A stretch of DNA of 64,000 nt. Origin: Rallus limicola (lineage: Eukaryota > Chordata > Aves > Gruiformes > Rallidae). Made by a program: the position numbers and the translations under genes. The DNA lies in the NCBI GenBank assembly GCA_022605955.1, contig JAKCOZ010000004.1, forward strand, positions 65,656,229-65,720,228. The letters are read 5' to 3'. Below the pieces are notes generated by a model that was not told the origin of the DNA, did no database searches, and saw only the letters and a program-made list of their open reading frames with translations. Positions 50,930 to 63,439 of this stretch are shown one piece after another (the stretch's first letter is position 1; each line of letters begins with the position of its first letter).

Positions 50930-53900
50930 TCAGTTTTATATTATCTAGTTAGTTGTTATAACTTCTACAGATTGCATTACTGAAAAGTAGAAGCTTTTTT
51001 TTAAAAAAAAAAACTTTAACAGAATGTCTGATTTATTCATACCTCTCTAGTAACAGATCTTAATTCCATGTGGCATCAACATACAGTGCCACAAAACATT
51101 TTTTAACCCCTGCTCTCCCAATTAAATTGTCTGAGTTATGGCAATGCAAAGTGACATACTATCAGTGACTACACTTGTATCATGTCTGACAAAAAAAAAA
51201 AAAGATTTAAACCTAGCTGTTATATTGAATCTTACTAAAATTAATGAGTACAAAATTATAAGAAGATCTTTCATATTTGTAGTGAAGATGGTATAGTATA
51301 TATTAGCATTTACAGTAAGAAAATATGTCTTAATCCAGTTATGTGATGAAAGGTACCATATTTTATAAAGGACCTGAGAAGAAGGGAGTCCAATTGTTAT
51401 ACTAGCAAGTGGCCTTGTGACAAATCTGTACTGTCATTACGCATGGCTTTTAAACTTATTTTTAGAGGTTAATTTTGAAGTGAAAGGTTTAAAAGAAATT
51501 CTCTTAACAGACCCTGGTAATATTTTCTTTTGTTTTAAACAGGATTTTGTGAAGTGTTTGTGTACAACTATTTTGAGAGGTAGTATTATTTCTTATTTAC
51601 TTTCACTTAAATTGTGTTTTGATGGCTTACTTTTTCTCAGCTATCCTGTTTTAAAATATGGATTGGTTTGTAATGGATTTTAAAATATTTGATTTCATTA
51701 ATTGCTTTGCTAGATTTTCACATTTCTGTATTTAATGAACATTTTGTTCTGCTTCTGTGCAGGTAAAATACACTTGTAAGGATTTTATTTCATAGAGTGA
51801 AGGCAGGAAAAACTGGATGTATAGAGACTGATGAGTCATTTTTTTCTTTTCAAATTCATACTGGAAAAAAATGGTTTATTTCTGCAGGTGCACCTGAAAG
51901 TGTGGTGGACTTTGACAACTTTGATTTTTCTCTGAAATGCTATTTATTATGTGCATAGGTTTCTCACTGCAAACTGTGTTTGTAGTGTGAGATTTCTTCT
52001 GTGGCTATCAGATTGATCTTTTATCCCAAGTATTCACCCCCATTATGTCCAGACTTTTTGCTGTCATGGTTTTCCTGTGAAGATTCTGTAGAAGAATGGT
52101 TTGTATACCACTGTCTTTTATTGAACAATAGAAAAAAATAGCTGACTGACTATTGATATCACTGTAATATTGTGATCTGACAACCTGACACTACAGTTTG
52201 AGAAAATGCTTATATTTTTATTCTCTTTTCAGAGGTACCATGACAAACAGCACTTGGATAAAAAAGGGCATCACAACAAATTTTTTTTTCTTAAGGTGAA
52301 AAACAAAATTTCACACCACACCTCCCAACTGACCTTCATGTAGTTTACAGGTCTGTCTGATGAAAATGATGCTGTGTAAAATTTTGAACTGTGGTACTTA
52401 GTATCAGACTCATCCATTTAACTTTGATTGGTTAGGTGCCACTTCAGTTCAACTACATTTTAAAGAAAGCCTTTAAATGTTGATAAAATTTCATGGCTTG
52501 TGAAGGAAACAAGGTTCTAACTTGAACAAGTCTGATACCAAACAATTTTCTTTTGTTAATAATTCTCTATATGGTTATGAATAATTGTCCTATTGGCTAG
52601 CCGAAATGAAGCATTAAACACTGAAAATGTTCCCTTTCCTTTTGTTAGAGATGATTCCTTAAGTTTGCTAATTTATAAGGAGGAGTTATGGACGATAACC
52701 TCTGTCACTTTATTATATTATGGATTTAATTAATCTAGTTGAAATAACTTTTCATGAACAAACCCTGCTCATTTGATTATTTTACTATCTCTACTGTTCA
52801 TAAAGCGGCTTGAATATTTGCCCTTACATTTCTTAAAGTTTTGTTTTATTTAGGAGTGCAGCATGCCCATGTCTGAATAAATTGCCTTCTAAAAATGGAA
52901 TACTAGATTTGAAAATAAAAACCACCTTTCCAAAACATAATTAATTTTGAATCTAATTATAATAACCATAAAACTATGATAAATGAAAAATATCCCATAT
53001 GCCATATGTTAGTAGCTAGTATGAAGATTCACTTTCAGAGTATAGCCTATGAAGAATTAATCTGAACTGCTGATATGTCTGTTTTGCCTTACTGAAAGAG
53101 TCAGTAACGCTCCAGAGGTCCTGGTGCACACAACACCTGAGAGAGCTGTAAGACTGAAGCTGTAAATTGAGAATGTCAATCTCCTAATATTTTAAGAGAC
53201 CCTGACCACTTTGATTCTTAACATAACTGATTCAGATTTTCTGTCTCTTTTCTATTTTAACAGTTTATAGTCTTCTGCTTGATTTTTCTTCACTTTCTTC
53301 AATTCACAGGTGTTGGGAACTTGGTAAACAATGTTATCAAAAGAAACAGAAGTCTCATATTTGAGAACTTCCCCAAATTAGATGCCTTATTCTGGGCATT
53401 TAGATTCAGACTTTGAGAAACAACAGCTGTATGCCAGACGAGGGCCATTTTGATCACTGTGAAGTTCACAGATCTGATGAGAGGTGCTGAAGAAAAGCTA
53501 AGAACAAAAAATAGAAAAAGCTCGGTCACTTAGCTGCATTTCTCCCAGCCACTGATTTCACAAAACACCCAAGCATTTTCCACCTGGGAGACAGTGGGAG
53601 TTACAAATTTACCTTACCAAACCATTAACAATCCCTCCACTTTCCCTTGGTATCACTTTAGTTACATGGGAGGCTTTAGATGAGTAAAAGAGGCTTGTAA
53701 TGCATTGTTATGCAAAGAATTGATATAAATGTTCTTGGAACAATATTCGTGAGGGTTTTTTTATTCATGTGGAGAAGCAATTCTCTCTATGGAGCTAGCT
53801 GGTTGGTCTGTAATTTCATCTGAAACCTGACCTATGTGTGAAACTCTGCAGTAAGATAAATTGAGTGGCTAGAGAGGTTATGGATGTATTGGGGATTGCA

Positions 53901-56900
53901 GAGAAGTGGTAGAAACAGGGTGGCTATACACAAGGAAAGAACAGAGATGCTCTGGGAGTATGGCCTTGAGAAAATCTGAGATGAAATTTTGGGGTCAAAT
54001 GTTGCCTGAAAATGAATCTTGTATCTGTGGGCAAATCAACTGCCTCCTATCTGAGTTCTTCTGGGACTTCAGACACAATCTGTAAGTAAACAGGATTTTA
54101 TCTAAGAAACAGCTTGACAGAATCAGTGTCTCCTTCTCACACAGCAAGCTGCAAATCTGTTAAATTTGGCTAATCATTCCCGTCAAAGAAAGGCAACAGT
54201 ATGGCTATAAGTGAAAAAGCATCTTAATTTTTTTTTTCTAATCTGTATGTAAGATTAGATTGCTCAGACTGAAATGCTTGTTTCAAAGTTACTTGACTGT
54301 TAATCTCTTTAATACTGGAACATGGCAGTTTCTGCTTTATTCATACAACTGATTTCCCTCTGTCCTTTTTGTCAATAAGGATTATTATTTGTGAGCATAC
54401 AGGGAATTTTATAGAATGAAAAATGTCCAACATAGTCCTTAGCTTACATTTATGCGTGTAAAGATGACTCAAATGCACGGTGCAGTGATGATCACTGAGC
54501 ACGAGAACATTCCTGTAATACCTTCAGCTGCTTCAGCCAGCTTGCTAGGGTGGGATTTTTTTTTCCCAGACAGTTTGATGGCCTGATTTTACCCTTAATG
54601 TGAATCAACAGACAAATGGCAGTGAACTAACAATCTGAAAAAAGTATGGTTCATCAAAGTCACTCTGGTAAACAAATTGTGGCAGGTCTATTAATCATGT
54701 CAGTTTTATGCTGCCTTCTTGCTCCCTTCCCCCCATTCGGTGTAGTTGTCACACGCAGTGTTTGCCTTCTGTCAGCACAAGGATATCAGAACGAAGACAG
54801 ACAAACCAATACAGAACTAATATATTATTTAAGTAATTCACCCGAACCATGCACCCTGTATGGCTCACGGTTAGTAAGCCAAACTCTTGCATAATAGTGA
54901 CTGAGAACTGAGCCCTTTTTTTCTGCTGACCTGAATTGAAAGAAAAAAAAAGCCAATCTTACAATTTTTTTATTCCTAAGCTGGTTTAGAGGCCTCATAC
55001 TATGCGGTAGCTTCAGTCTACATGGAGTTTTCTGTGACTGCTATCTATGTGCAGAAGCTGTGATTTTATTTTATGCCCGCAAATCTGCACCGCTAGGTAA
55101 CCACACAATTTCGCACATGTAAATAGAGTTCCCATAAAACCTTACCGTTTGTGCACACGGAAGCATTTGTGGGAAATTGCATGCTCATTTTACAGTCTAC
55201 ACTCTTTTGTTGAAATTAGCTATGTGACAGTAAGATTGTTTCCAGATCTGTAAGTTTTTCATTTTTATAAGAATACTGTGACCAAAATCAGAAAATAAAT
55301 CTGTGGCTTTTTCTGTATGCATTCACATTTTTCCATTTTGCTGTGAAAACAAAACAAAAAAGCCCTGAGTGGTACTTCTGGGAGAAGCCCCAGATGTATA
55401 ACCATCTGTTTTCTTGCTAGCTATTTTTTCCTAGTATTTAGGGTGGCTTCTTTAGCTTTTACCAGTTGCCAAGCTCAGGTCTTCCGCCCTGAGGAATAGC
55501 ACACCTTGCAGACAGATGTGGGTATGTAAGAATGGGAACGACTCTCCCTCCCTTCCTCCCTTGCTCCCTTTCCTGCACATACTCACATCCCCACGCACAA
55601 GTGTTTACAAGGGGAAGCCTTGTACAGCTTTTTAACTTTGCCCCATTAGGGCCGGTGTAGGAGCTATTGTTTTTAGCACAGCAAGGAGCAGTTTCACCAG
55701 GCGGTGATCTGGTGAACTGTGGGAATGGACCCTTCTGAGCAGCGGCCCAATGGCTGTAGAATGTCAAGCAGCAAAGCTTATTTCACCTCACGCTGTAACT
55801 TCTGAGCTCCTTTAGGATGTGGGTAAGTATGCAAGAGTGGACAATAAATGGAACATCGTGCAACCGCTCTTTGACCTCCACAAGTTTTGGCAGATCAAGT
55901 AGTCTTCTAATGTGTGTTAGCAGGGTCAGGTGCAAACCCTTTCTCCATCTGATGAGCTGGCTCTCCTTTATTAAAAGGCAACGTTTGCAAAATATTTAGA
56001 TAGAACAAAGGCTCTTAACTACAAGTAATGCCCATTTCAGGATGACACTATGTATCTTTTTAAACATTTAGAGCACAGATTTAGCTCACAGTAGAGGACT
56101 TCCACTTCCTCTCCTGCTGTCTTAAGTGAATATTGGCTCTGATATAAGCAGTGGTAGATACGGGAGCTTTAGCAAAGAAATGCAAGAGCAGTGCCAGCAG
56201 TTGCTGGTGTACTTGAGACAAATGGATTCAGCACAGCTATGCAACCCTTCTTGGAAATTTTCCATTACAAGAACGCTGCAAGGAACAACGGGAATGGCAG
56301 ATTGACAGCACAGGAGAAATATGACAAATCAGTGTGATTCTTACTGGTTTAATATTACAGAAACGACTGATATTTTTCAGTAGAGCTATTTTAATATATA
56401 AAATACTTTTAATACTTAAGTATTCAGACACTTTTAATAAATAAAAATGTGTATTATTTTTTCTAACAGTGTTATGTTGTTTTTCCTGAGAAAATGTGAA
56501 AAGATGTATTTCCTTGAAAAGTTTATCTTGAACTATAGCTGGACTAATGCTTTGAGTTAACAATTTTTACAGTTTGGGTATAAACATTTTGGTATGGGAA
56601 AGAACCCCCACAGCCCAAACTGGCAACTTGATTTTGTATTTCACCTTATTTTAAGGAAACAATAGCTCTGAGAGAGCAAACATAGAAATAGAAGGACCCA
56701 ACACTCAAAATTATTTTATACTGCTTCAGCATTGAACGAGAATTAGCTTGATGTGCTTCAAGGTCTGAAGAAACAAAATTGTTTGCAATTTAGGTTCAAA
56801 ATGAAGATAATTATTCTAAGGCAGGGTCTGTTTTAAGGGAATACAGTTGTAATATTCATATCCAAACCTCTTTAGCATTCTGTAGCTGGGGCTTGTGTCT

Positions 56901-57009
56901 ATTAAAAGCTCTAGCAATAGATACTGTCAGCTGTGATACTGCTGAGTATAAGTTGATGGCTGAATAAAAGTTTGAAAGCTAACCCATCTGACTTTAATCA
57001 GTTTAGTGA
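50930..57009. other. Intergenic DNA, no feature recognised
   Basis: AT-rich non-coding sequence with A runs at about 51002-51013 and 51190-51203. Frames are short and unrecognised. A somewhat GC-richer patch at 55440-55800 with a ctccctcccttcctccc run (about 55543-55560) shows no known repeat signature. Confidence 0.5.
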
Positions 57010-57330
57010 TTCAAAGCAATACAAAAGTAACCAATTAATATTACAAAAGACCTGACTGGAGTAACAATTTATTGGTGCATGCTGCTGCCATTTGCAATAG
57101 CGCAAATCTAGCATGCAAAATTAACTACATAGTTTTATGCTTTATTTGTTAATTACAGAGAATTTACAGAATTCCTTAGTTTACACCCTTCTTTTGTTTA
57201 TTTTAAAAGCAACAGAAGATTAGCACAATGTCAGTTACCAGGATCAGTTTTATAATATTTCATCTGGCATTCTTAAGATAGGAAGTATGATACATATACA
57301 GCATATAAATCCTCTAGCGACTAAAAATAT
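57010..57330. promoter_or_regulatory. Candidate conserved element with nested hairpin and POU/CEBP-like sites
   Basis: The segment 57076-57117 has outer 8-bp arms tgcatgct / agcatgca and inner 6-bp arms atttgc / gcaaat around the loop aatagc, forming a nested inverted repeat. It contains ATTTGCAAT (CEBP/POU-like), and is followed by atgcaaaattaac (octamer-like) and several TTAATTA-type cores. No transposon is visible. Regulatory function is inferred from motif density and the position in a developmental gene desert. Confidence 0.3.
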
Positions 57331-58999
57331 TTCTTATCCTGTGTCCTCAATAAAGGAGAAAAAATGGGACATAGTTTATGAACTGTTATGGTATTACACT
57401 GAACTAAAGGTTACATGAACTTCAATGAAATCCCAAACACAATGAAAGACCAGGAAAGTTTGATTGGCAACTTAAAAAAAAATGTTACAAATTATATTTA
57501 AAATATAGTAGTAAGTAATTAACATTAGGAACTAAATTGTCCAATTGTCAGCAAAGGCCAGCAATACAAAACATACTAGTAAGAAAAAACATTCAAAATC
57601 CAGAAATTCAGATGAAAGTACTTTTTTTATAAGAATGCTCATTTACCTTTCTGAAGATACCATCTCTGGCAAAATAATCATGGCAATTGCTGATGAGGCA
57701 GCAGTATGTCTGATGAGCAGAATCACTGCTTCTAGCTAACAGAACAGTATTTCATCCACATAAGATGGGGTAAGAAGTTTGGCTTCATGGAATATGCTTG
57801 TAGAGTCTGCAAACTGCTTGCTCTAGTTTTAAGGATGTGTGAGTAGCATGAGAAAATGTTTAGTGCTCAGAATTAAAATTGGCTCCAGAGACTTACTGGC
57901 TTATTATGTCATTGTTCAGAAACTTGTTTTAAGCCCCTTTTCTTTCTTGCAGGTTCTTCTGATTATTGGTCACTCCCACTGAAGCCAGGAGTAGGCTCAT
58001 AACCAACAAGAGGACACTTACACTGCAAAGAACATCGGATGACTTAATAATAAAAGAAAAGCAGAGACTATTTCATAGGCTGAAAACATAAAAAAGTGCT
58101 AGAATATTCTGATGCTTCATGAACCAGCAAACAAGCAGAACATAATTGTATTATCCAAAAGACATTAAACAATCCTACAAAAGGGTATAAGGTTTAGCTG
58201 CTTACTTGAGACTATGGTAAGCAACAGAAGCTCTATCCAACCATTGTCTAATGCATAAAACTGAGAGGATAGCGTGCTTTTAGAGTTCTATAGGGTGTCA
58301 TGGTTTTTTTTCTGTGGACCTGGGAGCATCTTGGACTCAATAGCACTGAGCAGCTTGGAGCCTAATTCCTAGCCAAACTCCACTGTGATTCACAGGGTTC
58401 ATTCCTGAGGGGCTTCGTCAGCTAAGTGTTCCCAAACCATCCATAAGGGATCAATATGTTGTATGTGCTCCCCTCCAACACTCAAAAGTATTGCAATGGT
58501 GATGCCTCTTCCTCTTTTCTTCTAGACAGCATCAACATTGTCTTATTAATGAGTCCCAGATGGTTCCTTCAGGGGTAGGTTCCCTACCCTTCTGTTGTGG
58601 CCTTGACCCATGTGTATTACGGGTGGGGTGCTGGGAACCCCATGGAGGTAGGAACCTCAGATCTGGCCTTGCAGCACCCTCCTACATACAGTTTCATGCT
58701 GGCTCAGGAAATTCCGCTCTCTCCCAGATTTCCCATTTGAGGAATGAGAAATCTGGGCTCACTACTGAGCACACACAAGAACTCATGCATTGTCAGGTCT
58801 TCTGAAAATCTCCACTGCTCAGGTAGCCTCCCTACTTGAAGAGTCAGTCTGTACAGTTCATACTTTCCAAATCTGCCTACTTCTTTGTTTATCTGGATGA
58901 TGTGAGCTAATCACAACTGTATGACATGAGCTTATCATAATATGATGACAACTATATGCCTTGACCACTTGCTCTATATAGCTTTGGTCACTGATTGGC
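57331..58999. other. Intergenic DNA, no feature recognised
   Basis: Non-coding sequence, more GC-rich from 58290 to 58850. That part has the look of an unclassified repeat but no ends I can define. No product was recognised for the 81-codon frame at 58560-58805. Confidence 0.45.
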
Positions 59000-60130
59000 T
59001 CTATATGCAAGAGCAGGCAAAGCTACTTTCAGCAGGTTCCAGTGTCTCCTGAGAAAGCTGAGAAAGCATGGAATAGATAAGTGGACAGTAAGATGGGTTG
59101 AGAATTGGCTGTCGGATTGAGCCCAGAGGGTGGTGATTCGTGGAGCAGAATCTGACTGGAGGCCTGTGACTAGCGGTGCTCCCCAGGTCTCGGTGTTGGG
59201 TCCAGTCCTGTTTAATATCTTCATTGATGACCTTGATGAGGGAATAGCACCGACCCTCAGCAAGTACGCCGATGATACAAAGCTGGGAGTAGTGGCTGAC
59301 ACGCAGGAACACAGAGAGACCTGGACAGGCTGGAGAGCCGGGCAGGGAGAAACCTAATGAAGTTCAACAAAAGCAAGTGTAAAGTCTTGCACATGGGAAG
59401 GAACAACCGTTTGTATCAGTACAGGCTGGGGGATGACCTGCTGGAGAAGAGCTCTGTGGAGAAGGACCTGGGGCTCCTGGTTGATGACAGGTTGGCCATG
59501 AGCCAGCAGTGTGCCTCGGTAGCTAAGAGAGCCAATGGGATCCTGGGGTGCATCAGGAGGAGTGTGGCCAGCAGGTCAAAGGAGGTGATCCTCCCCCTCT
59601 ACTCTGCCCTGGTCAGGCCCCACCTGGAGTATTGTGTCCAGTTCCGGGCGCCTTGGTATAAAAAGGACAGGGATCTCCTGGAGCGAGTCCAAAGAAGAGC
59701 TATGAAGATGATTAAGGGCCTGGAGCATCTCCCCTATGAGGAAAGGCTGAGTAAGTTGGGACTGTTCAGTCTTGAGAAGAGAAGACTAAGGGGCGACCTA
59801 ATTAATGTTTATAATTATCTTAAGCAGGGGATGCAGGGGGAATCAGCCAGCCCCTTTTCAGTGGTTTGTGGAGACAGGACAAGGGGCAATGGCTACAAGT
59901 TGGAGCACAGGAAGTTCCGAACCAACATGCGGAAGAACTTTTACACAGTGAGGGTGACAGAGCCCTGGGACAGGCTGCCCAGGGAGGTGATGGAGTCTCC
60001 TTCACTGGAGATATTTAAGACCCGTCTGGATGCCTATCTGAACGATATGTCCTAGGGAGCCTGCTTTGGCAGGGGGGTTGGAGCCGATGATCTCTCAAGG
60101 TCCCTTCCAACCCCTACAATTCCTATCTCT
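59000..60130 (+). mobile_element. CR1 LINE, 5'-truncated but well preserved
   Basis: The + strand encodes the C-terminal part of CR1 ORF2 (reverse transcriptase) and the complete CR1 3' end. In order: LRKHGIDKWTVRWVENWLSD, an in-frame TGA at 59118-59120, then [20 protein letters not shown] and DDLDEG, then YADDTKLG with the intact catalytic YADD box at about 59263-59274. A small deletion shifts frame near 59310, and the C-terminal frame 59357-60055 (232 codons) stays open. That frame carries [27 protein letters not shown] and [20 protein letters not shown], and ends in a stop. The 3' end is tgatctctcaaggtccct followed by tccaacccctacaatt. The N-terminal endonuclease and 5' UTR are absent, so it cannot move by itself. 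GC content is clearly above its flanks. Confidence 0.97.
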
Positions 60131-61234
60131 AACAAGGGCAGTTGGGCAAGAAAAGAGATAAAAAATGTATTTGCTTACTAGAAAAAAGCAACAACGACAA
60201 GCAAAAGCAAACAAGAAAAAGCTTTTGCTGCAAATAATCTATTTCAGTTTACTCATTTCCCCATCCTGTGCTTGGCAGTTGCAATACTTGCATGAGGCAA
60301 AGGGGGAAACTACCTTGATATTACAATTGTCCCAGGGTTCATGTAGGTTGCTCTGTAAATGCACATCTAGAGGTAGTTCAGGGTAGGAAGCCATTGCTAT
60401 TTCTTTGAGATAGAAATCCTACAACAAACTCATCATTCTGCCTTCTTGATTTACTCACGCTGATGGCCCCTCACCATGCTGAAGTGTTTGTTACATTTTT
60501 ATGTTATTCTCTTTCACTTGTGGCTTTTGCACATAGCCCAGCTCACTGGGGTCCAGATTGAGGATGGGGTTATTGTGGTAGCTTCTCAAGGAACCTTGAA
60601 AGGTGAAAATCGCCCCAGGAACTTTGCATATTGCATTGTTATATCCAGGACATAGCTAAGGTGCTATGGAGGTTTCAGGTGTCATCTTTGGGTTTGTACT
60701 GGTGCTTGCAGGTGTCTTCTGGTATTTTCCTTTTGCCTGAAATGCTCACTAATTTGCTCTTTTGTGTTTGGTGCAGATGTTTGTTTTAGAAAAGACCTTC
60801 TAAGGCAGCCTAAGATCATCTACAAAACTGACTTATTCTGACATAAACTACAAGATTGGTGTTTTTTTCTTTACATTTTTCCCACTAGAGGGTGAGCTGT
60901 TCCATGTGGAACTGAGGCATCTGAGCAGAGAATCCTTTGGCCAGGGTGAAAGGACAGAGTGGATTGCATATTTCTTGGAGATTCACTGCTGTTTTGGGAC
61001 AAAACTGTTGGCAAGGGAATACAGTTAACTGGGGAATCATCACCCAAAATACTCATCTCAATGCAATCTGGTTCTCACATCTTGGAGCCCTAAAAGCGTG
61101 CAACTGATGGCTGTTTTGGTGCTTATTTTCAAGCTTGTCAGGAGACCATGTCCCTCTTTTCTAACATTTTCTGTAGCTTCTAGAGGACTGTAGTACATTC
61201 ACATCGCAAGAATTTTGCCTGTACTTTTCCCATG
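60131..61234. other. Spacer between CR1 and LTR, no feature recognised
   Basis: About 1.1 kb of unique-looking sequence separates the CR1 copy from the solo LTR. No gene or repeat is recognised in it. Confidence 0.5.
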
Positions 61235-61795
61235 TGTCCTGGTTTCAGTCAGGATAGAGTTAACTTCATTTGTAGCAGCGGATGGAATGCTGTGTTTGGG
61301 AGTTAAAATGAAAGCAGTGCTGATAACACCCTGATGTTTTAGTTGCAGTCAGACAGTCAAAGCCAGGACAGGTGACCCAGATGGGCCAAAGAGAGTATTC
61401 CATGCCAATTACGTCCTGCCCAGGATAAAGGGGGGTTGATGGGAGGAAGAAGGGGGGCGGTTCCGGGACGCGAGCGGGCCGGGATGCGAGGTTCTTGGGG
61501 GGACAGTCGGGTTCCGGGACAGCTCTGGGTGGTACGGCCTGAGTTGTGTGGTTCAGTGAGAAACTGCATTGTGTATCAATAGTTTCATATTCTTTTGCTC
61601 TAAAGTCCTGTTAGCATTGTTATATTTTATTTTCCTGTTATCTTAGTAAACTATCCTTATCCCAACCCACGGGCCTCTTAGTTTCTTGGTTTTGGAATTA
61701 TTTGCCCCTTCCTTTTCCCTTCCCTTGTTTTCTTTTACTTTAAGGAGCAGGCAGCTGCGTGGATCTCGGCCCACAGCTGGGGTGAAACCACAACA
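61235..61795 (+). mobile_element. Solo LTR of an avian endogenous retrovirus (ERVL-like)
   Basis: This 561-bp element starts tgtcctggtttca and ends tgaaaccacaaca, imperfect inverted termini with the canonical TG...CA. It is flanked by a perfect 5-bp target-site duplication, ccatg, at 61230-61234 and 61796-61800. Inside are a CCAAT box at 61405-61409, a TATA-like ggataaagg at about 61423, and then a G/C-rich stretch (61430-61530) unlike its surroundings. The ctatccttatcccaacccac word near 61650 is typical of the LTR family common in bird genomes. No gag, pol or env sequence adjoins it, so it is the product of LTR-LTR recombination. The 5-bp duplication and termini favour the ERVL class; ERVK (usually 6 bp) is less likely. 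Confidence 0.92.
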
Positions 61796-61800
61796 CCATG

Positions 61801-63439
61801 TCACTTGTTGGTGAGAATAACAGGGTGCTTTATCTAGGACAATGACAGTATGCTCATCAAAGGTAAAGGGTCTCATCATGTCTTCTCTCCTTCTCAGTGG
61901 TGGCAGAAATAAGCCCTGGTTGTCAAATCTGTTGTGCACTGTGGTTAGTGGTTAGGACAGCTTGCTGAAGGAGTCCTCACTCCAATAAATACCTGAAGAC
62001 ACTTTTCTTTGATTTTCAAAGCTCTGCAGTAGGTTTATTAATATAATTAATTCATTCACTGAGGGACAAAGCATTTTTATATATGAGAAACCATCTGAAC
62101 ACTGCTTTCTGTTTTGGACACAGTCAAAAACTCCAGAAGCAAGCTCTAGGTTCAGGTACACTGCTTTGATATGTATGGCAGTGAAGATGTTCCTTCATGG
62201 AGATAATATCGAGACCCATGTGGCAGAAAGCACTGAATAAGCAGCTCAATTGTTTTACTTGGAATCATCGCACTTGTGAGACTAAGAGTATGTCACCAGT
62301 TTTGAGTAACCACTTTTATGAGTACAATATCCAAAGCTATAGCTTTTTATTTATTAATTTTTATTTATTTTAATTTAGAAAAATCCCCACAATTAGAGAA
62401 GAAGTAAATGCCAAAAAAAAATTAATTAGACTAGTAGTACTTATTCTTATCAAACCTTGAGTAGTCTTGCAAAAAGCATAGGGAAAATCAAGCACAGCAC
62501 CAATTTAATTGCTCCTAAATGCTGAGATGGGAAAGTCTGAATGAGTTTTGCCAATTCTAAATTCAGTGCTGGCATACAGGAAAGTAAACCTGGCAATCAC
62601 TGAGTTTCCTCTAGTGACCTTCTCATCTCAGTCTGCTGCTACAGTGAAACCAGTGAAGAAAATACTGAAAAAATAAGGGGGAAAAGCTCACAGTGTTATT
62701 GTAGTGCCAATAATAACTGTCAGTATGCCCTCATTTGTGTTCCATTTCGGATACAAGATCCCATTAAAAACATTTTTAATATATATAAAATGTTTTTAAT
62801 TCATGTATCAGAAATTTTGCAGCTGGAAAAATAAAATTATGGAAGGAATGGTGAGAATTTGAAGAGGTTGGTGAACACAAGAATGAGAAAGTAAAGACAG
62901 CAAAAGATAACACGCTTCTGATTATAGAGAGAAGGGATCGCTTAAATTATTTAAAAGATGAAAAATTTGCAAGGGAAAAAAAAAGTTACACAATGTCACT
63001 TTCTAGAATTAATTGCTACAAAATACTATTGATAACATAATTTTAAAAGGTTTCTATTTATTTCGACAATAAGAAAGAGAGTAAAACAAAAGAATCTAAG
63101 ATCAAGTGCGAGGCTTGTGTATCAAAATGAAAGTAAATTACTTCCTAGAAAATTAAAAGCTTTTTTAACTCTTTTTTTTTCACACTTCAGAGGACCTTGT
63201 GTCCTTCTGTGGGATATCTGGCACTGGCCACAGCTAGATCAGGATGCAGCACCTCCTGATTAACCTAGTGAAAATGTCTATATTCGTAAATGAGGATTAT
63301 TCTTTCAACAGTGCTCCCCAACAGGTTATTGCAAAACCTTGATACATTTTTGATTGGTGTCCATCTATGTGTGATTTGTAACTAACTTCTTATGGAGAAT
63401 AAAAAAATGTGTGTGTGCAGCACAGAAAAAAATGCGCTA
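61801..63439. other. Intergenic DNA with an AT-rich perfect inverted repeat
   Basis: No gene was recognised. A perfect 14-bp inverted repeat sits at 62763-62776 and 62787-62800 around a 10-base TA-rich loop. (TTTA)n-like DNA lies at 62346-62380. The remainder is plain AT-rich sequence. Confidence 0.5.
62763..62800. repeat. Perfect 14-bp inverted repeat, 10-base loop
   Basis: The arms attaaaaacatttt and aaaatgtttttaat are exact complements and are separated by taatatatat. The element could extrude as a cruciform or be a relic of a miniature inverted-repeat element. No target-site duplication is evident around it. Confidence 0.85.

Noticed and set aside
55440..55800. GC-richer patch as a possible repeat or CpG island
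   Set aside because: It has few CpG and no repeat-end signature, so no call is supported.
58290..58810. Possible second LTR beginning tgtcatggtttt
   Set aside because: No matching 3' end, no target-site duplication and no promoter-like boxes could be found.
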